Positions 10,269 through 19,271 of a DNA stretch of 64,000 nucleotides are shown piece after piece (within the stretch, counting starts at the first letter, position 1; each line of letters begins with the position of its first letter). A program made the position numbers and the translations under genes. Under the pieces are notes generated by a model. That model saw only the letters and a program-made list of their open reading frames with translations. It was not told the origin of the DNA and made no database searches. The DNA comes from Stenotrophomonas sp. MMGLT7. Its GTDB lineage: Bacteria; Pseudomonadota; Gammaproteobacteria; Xanthomonadales; Xanthomonadaceae. Location: positions 52,788 to 116,787 of the forward strand of contig NZ_JAJOZS010000013.1 of NCBI RefSeq assembly GCF_021168555.1, written 5' to 3'.

Positions 10269-10493
10269 ATGCAGACCATAGATTTCGAACTCGACCGCGA
10301 ATACGTCGAACTCAAGCAATTGCTGAAGCTGGCCGGCATCAGCGACAGCGGCGGTGCCGCCAAGGTGCTGATCGGCGACGGCGCGGTGCGCGTGGACGGC
10401 GAGGTGGAACTGCGCAAGGCCTGCAAGATCCGCAGTGGCCAGCTCGTGAGCGTCGGCGACGTCGAGATCCGCGTACTCGGCGGGGCCGGCTGA
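10269..10493 (+). CDS. Small S4-domain RNA-binding protein (YbcJ-like)
   Basis: 74-residue protein consisting almost entirely of one S4 RNA-binding fold: YVELKQLLKLAGISDSGGAAKVLIGDGAVRVDGEVELRKACKIRSGQLVSVGDVEIRVL. E. coli YbcJ (about 70 residues) has the same layout and is thought to bind RNA; no reaction is known. ATG 10269 gives the family-like start MQTIDFELDREYVEL. An ATG at 10230 that overlaps the stop of the preceding broken gene (ATGA) would add 13 residues of low-complexity sequence and is less likely. The gene stands alone after the sigma-factor remnant. Confidence 0.8.
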   Translation: MQTIDFELDREYVELKQLLKLAGISDSGGAAKVLIGDGAVRVDGEVELRKACKIRSGQLVSVGDVEIRVLGGAG

Positions 10494-10797
10494 GGCCGCG
10501 CCGCCGGCGAAGGCGCCCGCGCTGTCCGGCGGTGCCTTCGGCTTCCGCCGCAGCACGCCGGCGCTGGCGAGGCTCCACCTGCCCCGACTTTTGCCGGATG
10601 CCCGAAGAACGGACCCGGCACCGTCGGGTCGCCGGCAATGACTGAGCCGGTCGCGAAGGCATGGCGGCGACGGCCCGGCTGCAGCCTAGCCGAGGAAGCC
10701 GTTGGCCGCACCGGACCGGCCGCGCGCACTCCGGCGGCCGTCGCAACCTGTGCGTCCCCGACGAAATCTACCGCTTCATCGCGGGCGATCGCGCCGC
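10494..10797. other. Intergenic stretch, nothing recognised
   Basis: About 300 bases between the S4 protein and the convergent channel gene. I see no gene, repeat or clear terminator. Confidence 0.4.
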
Positions 10798-11994
10798 TCA
10801 GGCGGACGGCCGCCGGTCCTGGATATCCAGCTGCGATGGCCGCGGGTAGAACACCGGCGAGGTCAGGTCCACGCCGGCCTCGGCGAACACCGCCTGCACC
10901 TTGAAGCGCAGGTCCGAGTAGATGTACGGCAGCCGCAGCGGCTTGCGCGTGTAGGCGTTGAGCTCGTAGCGCGCCACGGTGTTGTCCAGGCCCACGTGCA
11001 TCACGTACGGCGCCGGGGTCTGCTCCAGTTCGGGCGTGCGCCGCACCGCTTCGATCAGCAACGGTTCGATCTTCTCGAACGGCACCTGGTAGCCCAGCGA
11101 CAGCGGCATGTGCAGGATCACCCCGTCGCCGGCCGCCATGCCGCTGTAGTTGACCATCTGCCCGGACAGGATCTGCGCGTTGGGGATGGTGACGATCTCG
11201 TTCTGCGGGGTCTGCACGCGGGTCAGCAGCAGGCTGCGCTCGATCACCCGGCCCTCGGTCTGGGCGATGCGCACGTAGTCGTCCACCTGGTACGGCCGCA
11301 TGTAGGTCAGCACCACCCCGGAGACGATGTTGCCCACCGCCGAGGACGAGCCCAGCGACACCAGCACGCCCAGGAACACCGAGATGCCCTTGAAGGCGCC
11401 GGAACTGGCGGCCGGCAGGTACGGGAAGATGATGATGACCACGAACACGACCACCAGCGTCTTGGCCAGCTGGTAGGTCGGCCCGGCCCAGTCCGGATGG
11501 AAGCCGCGGAAGCGAACCGTGCCCAGCTCGATCTGGTGGAAGAAGAAGTAGACGCCCTTGAGCAGCACGCGCCCGGCCACCACCGCGAACACGATGAACA
11601 TCAGCTTGGGGATGTAGTGCACGATGCCCATCGCCACCGAGGCCAGCGGCTCGGTGACGTAATCCAGCGCCTGCTCTTCCAGCTGCTGGGTGGCGGGGAA
11701 GAAGTTCAGCGTGACGATCGCCCACAGCACCAGCAGCACCAGGCAGCCGGCCAGCCTGGCCGCGCCCAGCACCGAGGTCAGCAGCGAGACGATGCGCTCC
11801 TCGCTCAGCAGCACCATCTTCTGGAAGCGGATGGCCTGGATGCGCGTGCCCTTCCAGGCCCGCACCCGCATCCGCGCGCGCTCCAGCATGCGCATCCACA
11901 GCCATGTCAGGATACCGGCGACGGCCAGCGCCAGCAGCGCATACAGCACGGGGAGCCAATCGTCGGAGGAGAACCAGTTCTTCCAGTCTTTCAC
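10798..11994 (-). CDS. Small-conductance mechanosensitive (MscS) channel protein
   Basis: 398-residue inner-membrane channel of the MscS superfamily, expected to open under membrane tension and release solutes. The N-terminal half has four or five hydrophobic segments (about residues 14-35, 68-95, 112-145, 170-190). The pore-lining helix and beta domain are clear: GISVFLGVLVSLGSSSAVGNIVSGVVL then a YQVDDYVRIAQTEGRVIERSLLLTRVQTPQNEIVTIPNAQIL segment. It is longer than E. coli MscS (286 residues) through extra N-terminal helices. The start is a GTG at 11994 without a strong ribosome site. It stands alone between a 300-base gap and a REP element. Confidence 0.88.
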   Translation of the reverse strand: MKDWKNWFSSDDWLPVLYALLALAVAGILTWLWMRMLERARMRVRAWKGTRIQAIRFQKMVLLSEERIVSLLTSVLGAARLAGCLVLLVLWAIVTLNFFPATQQLEEQALDYVTEPLASVAMGIVHYIPKLMFIVFAVVAGRVLLKGVYFFFHQIELGTVRFRGFHPDWAGPTYQLAKTLVVVFVVIIIFPYLPAASSGAFKGISVFLGVLVSLGSSSAVGNIVSGVVLTYMRPYQVDDYVRIAQTEGRVIERSLLLTRVQTPQNEIVTIPNAQILSGQMVNYSGMAAGDGVILHMPLSLGYQVPFEKIEPLLIEAVRRTPELEQTPAPYVMHVGLDNTVARYELNAYTRKPLRLPYIYSDLRFKVQAVFAEAGVDLTSPVFYPRPSQLDIQDRRPSA

Positions 11995-12066
11995 GTTGCA
12001 GTCCAGGGGGCGCGGTCATCCGGTACCGCTGCTCGCACCCCCATTTTAGAACCTGTTCGCGCCCTC

Positions 12067-12159
12067 TGTAGGAGCGACGTAGGAGCGACTTCAGTCGCGG
12101 TCGGGCTTTTACCGGCAAGGCCCCAACGCGACTGAAGTCGCTCCTACGTCGCTCCTACA
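12067..12159. repeat. Extended inverted GTAG-REP pair
   Basis: Same family as 6836-6906, but each arm carries an extra GTAGGAGCGAC copy outside the core (TGTAGGAGCGAC then GTAGGAGCGACTTCAG), mirrored on the right. It separates the divergently oriented sides of the channel gene and ubiM transcription units. Confidence 0.88.
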
Positions 12160-12206
12160 GGTGGTTCCCCAGCTGGTCCCGCGCCGCCGCGACCCGGCAC
12201 GGATCC

Positions 12207-13394
12207 TCAGCGCGGCAGCGCGCGGCGCTGGGTCAGGTGCGCGGCGATGGCCTGCTTGAACGGCGCCACGCCATTGGCCAGGCGCAGCGCGGCATCGCGC
12301 AGCAGCCGCGCCGGCAGGCGATCGTCGGTGTACAGCGCGGCGATGGCGTTGGTCGCCTCGTACAGCGGCCGCGTGGCCCAGCGGTGGCTGCGCTCGTAGC
12401 CGGCCAGCAATGCCGCAGCGCCGATGTCGCGCCCGCTGGCGGCCGCTTGCGCCACCGCGCCGGACAGCCGCGCCTGGCTCTGCAGGCCGAAGTTGAAGCC
12501 GTGCGCGGTCACCGGGTGCATGCCCACCGCGGCGTCGCCGATCAACGCGTAGCGCTGGCCGACGAAGCGGTGCGCATACACCCCCACCAGCGGATAGGCG
12601 TGGCGCGAGCCGTCCTGCACCATGGCGCCGAGGCGATGCTCGAACAACCGTGTGATCGCCGCGCCGAAGGCGGCCTCGTCCAGCGCCAGCAGCGCCTCGA
12701 TCTCGCGCGGCGGCAGCGTCACCACGGCGCCGGCGCGTTCGCCGTTGAGCGGCAGCAGCGCCAGGGTCTTGCCGTAGCCGAACCACTCCCACGCCGCATG
12801 GTGGTGCGGGCGCTCGTGGCGCATCCGGCACACCAGCATGGTCTTGCCGAAATCGCGCATCTGCGCGCCGATGCCCATCATCCTGCGGGTACTGGAGAAA
12901 CGACTGTCGGCGGCCACCACCAGCCGCGCCGACAACTGGCCGCCATCGGACAGGGCGACCTGCGAACGCTCGCTGCCCGGCTGCAGGCCGGTCACCGAGA
13001 CGCCATCGAGCAGCTCCAGTCCCTCCTGCTCCTCGGTCGCCTGCCAGGCGGCGCGGCGGATCAGGTGGTTGGGCACCAGCCAGCCCAGTTCGCCGGCCTG
13101 GCGCTGCTGCGCGGCGAAGGTCAGCGAGAACGGCGAGGAGCCGTTCATCACCTTGGCATCGCGCAGCGCGGAGATCTCGTCCGGGTCGATCCGCTCCCAC
13201 ATCCCGAGCCGCTGCATGATCGAGCGCGAGGCATGGGTCAGCGCGATCTCGCGTCCGTCGAACGCCGGGGCGGCCAGCCTGTCGCGCGGCTGCGGCTCCA
13301 CCAGCGCGATCGACAACCCGCTGCCGGCCAGCGCGCGCGCGAAGCTCAGACCGGCCGGACCGGCGCCGACGATGACCACATCCACCTGTTTCAT
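12207..13394 (-). CDS. ubiM: FAD monooxygenase, UbiM-like 5-demethoxyubiquinol hydroxylase
   Basis: 395-residue flavin-dependent aromatic hydroxylase of the UbiH/UbiF/UbiM group acting in ubiquinone synthesis. It has the N-terminal FAD fingerprint VIVGAGPAGLSFARAL and the second FAD site ALIGDAAVGMHPVTAHGFNFGL. The AFDGREIALTH segment followed by IMQRLGMWERI and LRDAKVMNGSSPFSLTF closely resembles what I recall of Neisseria UbiM, a broad-specificity ubiquinone hydroxylase. Start: ATG 13394 has GGGA six bases upstream; ATG 13400 lies directly against that site. UbiM versus another UbiH-family member would need a phylogeny. Confidence 0.78.
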   Translation of the reverse strand: MKQVDVVIVGAGPAGLSFARALAGSGLSIALVEPQPRDRLAAPAFDGREIALTHASRSIMQRLGMWERIDPDEISALRDAKVMNGSSPFSLTFAAQQRQAGELGWLVPNHLIRRAAWQATEEQEGLELLDGVSVTGLQPGSERSQVALSDGGQLSARLVVAADSRFSSTRRMMGIGAQMRDFGKTMLVCRMRHERPHHHAAWEWFGYGKTLALLPLNGERAGAVVTLPPREIEALLALDEAAFGAAITRLFEHRLGAMVQDGSRHAYPLVGVYAHRFVGQRYALIGDAAVGMHPVTAHGFNFGLQSQARLSGAVAQAAASGRDIGAAALLAGYERSHRWATRPLYEATNAIAALYTDDRLPARLLRDAALRLANGVAPFKQAIAAHLTQRRALPR

Positions 13395-13607
13395 GGGCAT
13401 TCCCGTACAGAATCGCCGGTCAGGATAACGGCCGCCGGCTGCATGCGACGTTGATCTGGATCAGGAAGGTCCGGGCTGGCTTCGCTTAGCGGGCGCGTGG
13501 CCCGGGCACGCGCGGCGCTTCCGAATACCGGGAGCGCACCGACTTCGCCATCGCGCTGCAGGCGCGGGCTTGGCCCTTGCCCGGCCATGTGCCGGCCCGG
13601 GGACCGG

Positions 13608-14000
13608 CTAGCCCAGCAACGACCACAGCAGCATCAAGATGCCCAGCAGCGACACGCCCCACACCAGGCTGCGCAGGTAGGGAACGCCGGCTGCGTACAG
13701 CGGCACGTAGGCCAGCCGCGCCCAGAAGTACAGCTGCACCGCCAGCGCGCTGCGCCCGTCCTGGCGCCCGGCGATCGCCACCGCCAGAACCGCAGCGGCG
13801 AAGAACGGGAAGGTCTCCATGAAGTTGTGCACCACCCGTTCCATCCGCGCGGCCACGCCGGTCAGCGGCGCCGGGGTACCGTCGCGGGCGCTGGCGTTCC
13901 ACTTCAGCCCGCGCTGCCGCGTCATCAGCGTCGAGGCCAGCATCAACTGCGCGATGCCCAGCAGCACCGACCAGGCCAGCATGCGGATCTCGATACTCAT
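13608..14000 (-). CDS. MAPEG family membrane protein
   Basis: 130-residue integral membrane protein with four predicted helices, matching the MAPEG family (membrane-associated eicosanoid/glutathione metabolism proteins). In bacteria some have glutathione transferase activity, but most are uncharacterised. The helix 2 start ARMERVVHNFMETFPFFAAAVL contains the family's R-x(n)-N-x-x-E-x-F/P pattern, and a tyrosine-rich helix follows (LYFWARLAYVPLYAAGVPYLRSLVW). ATG 14000 has GGAG eight bases upstream. The DUF4019 protein gene lies 33 bases upstream on the same strand, so the two may be cotranscribed. Confidence 0.85.
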   Translation of the reverse strand: MSIEIRMLAWSVLLGIAQLMLASTLMTRQRGLKWNASARDGTPAPLTGVAARMERVVHNFMETFPFFAAAVLAVAIAGRQDGRSALAVQLYFWARLAYVPLYAAGVPYLRSLVWGVSLLGILMLLWSLLG

Positions 14001-14033
14001 GGCATGTACTCCGGGTTCGACGGCGGCGACGGA

Positions 14034-14537
14034 TCAGGACCTGGGCGGAACGCGCAGGTTGTAGCCGGACAGGCGCCAGGTCTGGTCCTCGTCCAGGCGG
14101 AAGGACACCAGCTCGCGCACCGGCTGCGGCGCCCCGGCGAAGCGGCTGGGAAAGCTGACATTGATGTACAGCCCCGCCGGCACCTGCGCGCCCGGCCCGT
14201 ACTGCACGCGGCTCACCGATGCCTGGCCGCGCCCGACCACCGCGCCCAGCCGCGCGCGCTCCTCGCCTACCTGCTTGACGAAGGCCTCGCGGGCGACGGC
14301 CTTCCTGGCCACGGCCGAGGCGCCGTCCCACAGCGGACCGAGCTGCCCGGCATCGACCATCTGCGCGACCTTGAGCGCGGCCTGGCTCATTTCCGCGTCC
14401 TGCCGGGCCAGCTGCGCCTGTTGCGCCGGCGTCGGGGCCGACTGGGCCGGCGGCGTGGCCGGCTGCTGGGCCAGGCCGCTGCCGGCGGCACCGGCCATGA
14501 GCAGGAAAACGGGCAACAGGCGGGTAATCGAGCGCAT
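14034..14537 (-). CDS. Exported DUF4019 domain protein
   Basis: 167-residue exported protein. A signal peptide (about residues 1-23, ending GSGLAQ) is followed by a proline/alanine/glutamine-rich linker. The DUF4019 domain shows a LWDGASAVARKAVAREAFVKQVGEERARLGAVVGR helix region, a PAGLYINVSFPSRFAG strand and the closing DQTWRLSGYNLR. No biochemical role is known for this family. ATG 14537 follows a GAGG ribosome site. The MAPEG gene lies 33 bases downstream and a small membrane-protein gene 125 bases upstream, all on the same strand. Confidence 0.82.
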   Translation of the reverse strand: MRSITRLLPVFLLMAGAAGSGLAQQPATPPAQSAPTPAQQAQLARQDAEMSQAALKVAQMVDAGQLGPLWDGASAVARKAVAREAFVKQVGEERARLGAVVGRGQASVSRVQYGPGAQVPAGLYINVSFPSRFAGAPQPVRELVSFRLDEDQTWRLSGYNLRVPPRS

Positions 14538-14662
14538 CGGGGACCTCGGAAAGTGCTGCGAAGTGGAAGGCCGGAGTCTACGCCGGCGCGCGCACCGGGC
14601 GCTCCGGTCGGCGGCTGCCCGGGCCATGCCGAAGCCGGGCGGACGCGGCCCCGGAAAGCGAT

Positions 14663-14908
14663 TCACGCCACGCCGCCGCCGGCCGAGGGCGGCGTACGGT
14701 GCCGCCAGACCCGCCAGGTGACCAGCAGCATCCAAGCCGTGCCCGCCACCAGCCCGGCCAGGCTCAGCCAGCTGCCCAGCGATGCCAGCACCTGGACGTG
14801 CAGGCCCTGGGCCAGCCGCATCAGGATCTCGGCCAGGACCAGCCCGCCCAGCATCAGCGCCAGCGGCGGCCAGTACGCCCTCAGTGCCCTGCGGGTTCTA
14901 TCGCCCAT
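14663..14908 (-). CDS. Small two-helix membrane protein, unknown
   Basis: 81-residue protein with a basic N-terminus (GDRTRRALRAYW) and two hydrophobic segments (about residues 13-32 and 45-65) ending in a short polar tail. I do not recognise a family. It reads like real coding sequence because hydrophobic and charged blocks are well separated and it sits in line with the DUF4019 and MAPEG genes on the same strand. Length and composition alone support it, so confidence is moderate. Confidence 0.55.
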   Translation of the reverse strand: MGDRTRRALRAYWPPLALMLGGLVLAEILMRLAQGLHVQVLASLGSWLSLAGLVAGTAWMLLVTWRVWRHRTPPSAGGGVA

Positions 14909-15183
14909 GGCCCAACCCCTTCGCGGAAGTGTGCCGACGCTAGCGGCGGCCCGGTGCCGGCGATGTGAAGAGCCCCAGGCCTGCCGTCACGCGCCCTGCA
15001 GGCGTGAACTCAACGAATGTCCGTGGCAGACCGGTGCACCACGGCGACACCGGTGGAAGCTCGCGTGCGAAACCGTTTCCTTGAAAGTTCGCCAGCCCGT
15101 AGCAGGGCTACTACAGGCCAGGAAGCGCCGCGCCTTCCGACCGCATCGGCGGCTTCGCAACGCCGCACGGCTTCCGGCGCCCC

Positions 15184-16260
15184 CTAGCCCTCCTGGTGGC
15201 CCGCCGGCGCCAGCGGCAACGCCGCCGAATCGATCTCCGACAGCGGACTCTCGTCCGGGCAGGCGGCATCGGGGAAGCCGAAACGCTGCTTGAGCGCCTG
15301 GCCGCAGGCGGTCAACGCCTCCATGTCGGCATGCGCGGCCTTGCACTCCTGGTCGAAGGCCACCAGGAACGCATCCTTGCGGCGCAGGAAATCGTCGCCG
15401 CACTTGCGCATCTGCTTGATCCGGTCCAGGTCGTCCTGCACCGCGTTGGTGCCGTCCAGGCCGTACTGCTTGAGTTCGTCGGCGGTGAGCAGGCGCACGC
15501 TGCGGTTGGGCACGGTCATCATCAGGTCGGCCACCGCCACCGCCACGCCGTTGCGCTCCAGGTAGTCCTTGACGCTGCCGTAGACCTCGTGCAGCTCGCG
15601 GTTGAGTTCGGCGCGCGAGGTCGCCCTGGAGCTGATGCGCATCATCCGGTGGATGCCGACCTTGCCCGAGACCAGCCGGTTGTCGCCGGCGGCGAGCACG
15701 AACACGCAGGCGCTGTGGCAGATCGAGCCCTCGCGTACCCAGATCGTCCAGCCCGACTCGCCGATGGCGTCGCCGGCGCGGATCGCCGCCTCCACCTGGC
15801 CGCCACTGGAATCCAGGTCGAGGATGCGCTTGCCGATGCCCAACCGGTCGGCCACCGCCGCCGCGCGCCAGACCAGCTCGGCGAACCCGTCGTTGATCTT
15901 GCCGGCGTAGCGCACCCGCAGCAGCCCGCGCTCGGCGCACGACGCCAGCGCCGCCTCCATCGCCGGCTGGTCCAGCCCGGCCAGCGGCTCGCCATCGCCG
16001 GCCTCGCCGGCGTAGTCGGTATCGCAGCTCACCCATGCCTGGCCCTGCTGCAACTCCGCGGCCGGCCATTCCTTCGATTGCGGCGACGGCCGCGGCGAAG
16101 GGGCGGCGGTGGCCGTATCCACCGACACCATGTGGTCGCCGTCCACCGCGGACTGCCGCAGCGGCACCTCGGCCTGGGTGCGATCGGGCGCCTCGCCCTG
16201 GCTGCAGGCCGCAAGCGCGAGCCCAAGGCACAACCAGAACGGGCAACGACTCTTGAGCAT
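15184..16260 (-). CDS. ClpP-fold lipoprotein, putative periplasmic serine protease
   Basis: 358-residue predicted lipoprotein: a signal peptide with lipobox LAAC and acylated C19, then a proline/serine-rich linker. A ClpP/crotonase-like domain follows: IGKRILDLDSSGGQVEAAIRAGDAIGES (the glycine-rich oxyanion strand), then ICHSACVFVLAAGD with the expected nucleophilic serine between two cysteines, and GKVGIHRMM with the histidine. The same fold occurs in periplasmic ClpP-like proteins with a CxSAC pattern. The C-terminal 100 residues are helical with several cysteines. It stands alone; the ATG at 16260 is the only start giving a signal peptide. Activity and substrate are inferred from the fold only. 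Confidence 0.72.
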   Translation of the reverse strand: MLKSRCPFWLCLGLALAACSQGEAPDRTQAEVPLRQSAVDGDHMVSVDTATAAPSPRPSPQSKEWPAAELQQGQAWVSCDTDYAGEAGDGEPLAGLDQPAMEAALASCAERGLLRVRYAGKINDGFAELVWRAAAVADRLGIGKRILDLDSSGGQVEAAIRAGDAIGESGWTIWVREGSICHSACVFVLAAGDNRLVSGKVGIHRMMRISSRATSRAELNRELHEVYGSVKDYLERNGVAVAVADLMMTVPNRSVRLLTADELKQYGLDGTNAVQDDLDRIKQMRKCGDDFLRRKDAFLVAFDQECKAAHADMEALTACGQALKQRFGFPDAACPDESPLSEIDSAALPLAPAGHQEG

Positions 16261-16425
16261 GCGGGGTTCGACTTTGCCGATGCGGCGATGCGGGATGCCA
16301 CAGTCTAGGCGCCGCATGGCGGGATCGACAGGCCATTCATCAATGCGCGATGAATCGCCGTCCCGGCGGCGGCCGCCCGCCGGCATCCATGTCCGAAAAC
16401 GGCCAGCAACACGGTCCGGGGTGCC

Positions 16426-16431
16426 TACACT
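16426..16431 (+). promoter_or_regulatory. -10-like TACACT, possible leaderless start
   Basis: TACACT ends seven bases before the ATG at 16439 and there is no ribosome-binding sequence between. It fits the leaderless pattern seen elsewhere in the window. Confidence 0.4.
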
Positions 16432-16438
16432 GGGCGCC

Positions 16439-17902
16439 ATGGAACCCCGCCACCTGCCCCGGCCCGAACTGTACGAACGCGCCCGCCTGTCGCGCGATGC
16501 GCGCTTCGACGGCGTGTTCTTCACCGCCGTGCGCAGCACCGGCATCTACTGCCGTCCGGTCTGTCCGGCCCCGCCGCCCAAGCCCGGCAACGTCACCTAC
16601 TACCCCACCGCCGCGGCCGCCAGCGCGGCCGGCTACCGCCCCTGCCTGCGCTGCCGGCCGGAGCTGTCGCCGCAGGCGCAGCGCCACCTCGACGACGCCA
16701 CGCTGCAACGCGCGCTGGCGCTGCTCGGCGAAGGCGCGCTGCAGGACGGCGCGGTGCCGCAACTGGCCGGACGCGTCGGCCTGAGCGCGCGCCAGCTGCA
16801 GCGGCTGTTCGTCGCCCGGCTCGGCGCCACGCCGGCGCAGGTGCACGCCACCCGCCGCCTGCTGCTGGCCAAGCAGCTGCTCACCGAGACCACGCTGCCG
16901 GTCACCCAGGTGGCGCTGGCGGCCGGCTTCAACAGTCTGCGCCGCTTCAATGCCGCCTTCGCCCAGGGCTGCGGCATGCCGCCCACGGCGATCCGCCGTC
17001 AGCGCAGCGCGCCGGCCGGCGGCGAGCTGACGCTGCGCCTGGGCTACCGCCCGCCGCTGGATTTCGTGGCGATGCTCGACTTCCTGCGCCGGCGCGCCAT
17101 CCCCGGCATCGAGCGCATCGGCCAGGACAGCTACGAGCGCGTGACCGGTCCGGCCGAGTCGTCCACCCTGATCCACGTCAGCGCCGATCCCCGCCGGCCG
17201 GAGCTGCTGCTGCGCATCGGCGCCACCGATCCGCGCGCCATCCCCGGCATCGTCCGCCGCGTGCGCCGGATGTTCGACCTCGACGCCGACCTGAGCGCGG
17301 TACACGAAGTGCTGGCGCACGATCCGCTGCTGGCCGCCGCCATCGCCAGGCGCCCCGGGCTGCGCGTGCCCGGCGGCTGGGACGGCTTCGAAGTGGCGGT
17401 GCGCGCGGTCCTGGGCCAGCAGGTCAGCGTGGCCGGCGCGGCGACGCTGGCGCGGCGGCTGGTCGAACGCCACGGCCAGGCCCGCGCGGACATGCCGCCG
17501 GGCCTGGACCGCAGCTTCCCCAGCGCGCAGGCGCTGCGCGAGTTGCCGCTGGAGACCCTGGGCCTGCCTCGCACGCGTGCCGCGACGCTGCGCGCGCTGG
17601 CCGCCGCCCACGCCGACGGCCGGCTCGATTTCAGCGGCGGCCAGCGCCTGCAGGACTTCATCGTCCAGTGCACCGCCCTGCCCGGCATCGGCCGCTGGAC
17701 CGCGCACTACATCGCCCTGCGCGCGCTCGGCCAGCCCGACGCCTTCCCCGCCGGCGACCTGGTGCTGCAGCAGGTGCTCGGCGAAGGCCAGCGGCTGAGC
17801 GAACGCCAGGCCGAGGACCGCTCGCAGGCCTGGCGGCCCTGGCGCGCCTACGCCGTGCTGCATCTCTGGCACCTGGCCGCCGAGCGCGGCAAGCAGACCT
17901 GA
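16439..17902 (+). CDS. alkA: Ada-N/AraC/AlkA fusion: 3-methyladenine DNA glycosylase 2
   Basis: 487-residue alkylation-repair protein. Residues 1-80 form an Ada-type zinc domain with C38, C42, C69 and C72; in Ada C38 accepts methyl groups from DNA phosphotriesters. Residues about 85-190 are an AraC-type helix-turn-helix. Residues about 200-487 are AlkA, a helix-hairpin-helix glycosylase excising alkylated bases, with catalytic D440 in [10 protein letters not shown] and the [17 protein letters not shown] hairpin. The Ada C-terminal O6-methylguanine domain is missing, and the adjacent ogt supplies that activity. Such a fusion could both sense methylation and repair it. A leaderless start is suggested by the upstream hexamer. 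Confidence 0.92.
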   Translation: MEPRHLPRPELYERARLSRDARFDGVFFTAVRSTGIYCRPVCPAPPPKPGNVTYYPTAAAASAAGYRPCLRCRPELSPQAQRHLDDATLQRALALLGEGALQDGAVPQLAGRVGLSARQLQRLFVARLGATPAQVHATRRLLLAKQLLTETTLPVTQVALAAGFNSLRRFNAAFAQGCGMPPTAIRRQRSAPAGGELTLRLGYRPPLDFVAMLDFLRRRAIPGIERIGQDSYERVTGPAESSTLIHVSADPRRPELLLRIGATDPRAIPGIVRRVRRMFDLDADLSAVHEVLAHDPLLAAAIARRPGLRVPGGWDGFEVAVRAVLGQQVSVAGAATLARRLVERHGQARADMPPGLDRSFPSAQALRELPLETLGLPRTRAATLRALAAAHADGRLDFSGGQRLQDFIVQCTALPGIGRWTAHYIALRALGQPDAFPAGDLVLQQVLGEGQRLSERQAEDRSQAWRPWRAYAVLHLWHLAAERGKQT

Positions 17903-17981
17903 GACACGCATCCGTTCCGTTTGCCACAGCGCATGCAGCAGCACCGCCAGCGCATGCTCCACGCCCGACAGGAGAATCGCA

Positions 17982-18497
<516 letters not shown>

Positions 18498-18620
18498 GCC
18501 GGCCGCACTGACGCGACGCCCGCGCCATGGCGAGGGCGTGCCGCCAGTTCCCGAGCAAGCCGTGCCGCTCCTGCGCAAGCACACTACCTCCCCGGGAAAG
18601 ACAGCAGGACGAGGCGCCCC

Positions 18621-18701
18621 GTAGCCCGCTTAAGCGAAGCGCACCCGCGAACCGGAGGAACACAGCGCCCCGGGTGCGGCCGGCGGCCTTGCCCGGGCTA
18701 C
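18621..18701. repeat. GTAGCCCG inverted repeat
   Basis: The block starts GTAGCCCGCTTAAGCGAAGC-GCACCCG and ends CGGGTGC...GCCCGGGCTAC, so the outer ends and the GCACCCG/CGGGTGC words pair. It is a second GTAG-headed repeat family; a single arm recurs near 52100. It lies directly before the Nudix gene. Confidence 0.7.
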
Positions 18702-18714
18702 GAGGACTGAAACC

Positions 18715-19197
18715 ATGAAACCGGTCGTCAACGAACGTGGAGAAAGGCTGGTGTCGATCCTCCGGATCGGCGAAGCGGCTGCAGCTTCGTTTCCGATCGC
18801 ATTCGCCCTGATCATCGGATTCGCGAAACCTGGGTACCTGCTGGTACACGACACCCGCCGGCGGATCTGGGAACTGCCGGGAGGGTTTCTCGATCCGGGC
18901 GAATCGGCGAGGCAGGCCGCACTGCGGGAATTGCAGGAAGAATCCGGACAGATCGCTGTATTGCCTCGCTGGGAAGCACTGCTTGAACTGGAGTTTCCCG
19001 GCAACGGCGTGGCACACAGCACATATGGGGCGCTGTTCAGCGCGACGATTCGCGCTCCACGCCGCTTCGACACGAACGCTGAGATCGATGCCATCGGATT
19101 CTGGCCTCGTTGCTCGCTTCCGGCGGATGTCTCGGCCATCGACCGGTCCCTTCTTGATCACTTCCCGGCAAGCGAAGACGCTCCTCCGGTCAGGTAG
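18715..19197 (+). CDS. Nudix hydrolase
   Basis: 160-residue Nudix hydrolase that should cleave a nucleoside diphosphate linked to another group, using Mg2+. The Nudix box is complete: GFLDPGESARQAALRE followed by LQEESG (G-x5-E-x7-R-E-x2-E-E-x-G). The substrate cannot be told, but the region around the box resembles ADP-sugar pyrophosphatases. Its base composition is clearly less GC-rich than neighbouring genes and a repeat abuts its 5' side, so it may have been acquired. No ribosome site is obvious before ATG 18715. Confidence 0.85.
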   Translation: MKPVVNERGERLVSILRIGEAAAASFPIAFALIIGFAKPGYLLVHDTRRRIWELPGGFLDPGESARQAALRELQEESGQIAVLPRWEALLELEFPGNGVAHSTYGALFSATIRAPRRFDTNAEIDAIGFWPRCSLPADVSAIDRSLLDHFPASEDAPPVR

Positions 19198-19259
19198 CCC
19201 GCGGTCACGATGTTGCAGGCGCGACAAATCGAGGTCTTCGCGCTGTCATCCACGCACCG

Positions 19260-19265
19260 TATCAT
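19260..19265 (+). promoter_or_regulatory. -10-like TATCAT, possible leaderless start
   Basis: TATCAT lies six bases before the ATG at 19272 with no Shine-Dalgarno sequence. Confidence 0.35.
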
Positions 19266-19271
19266 TGCCGA

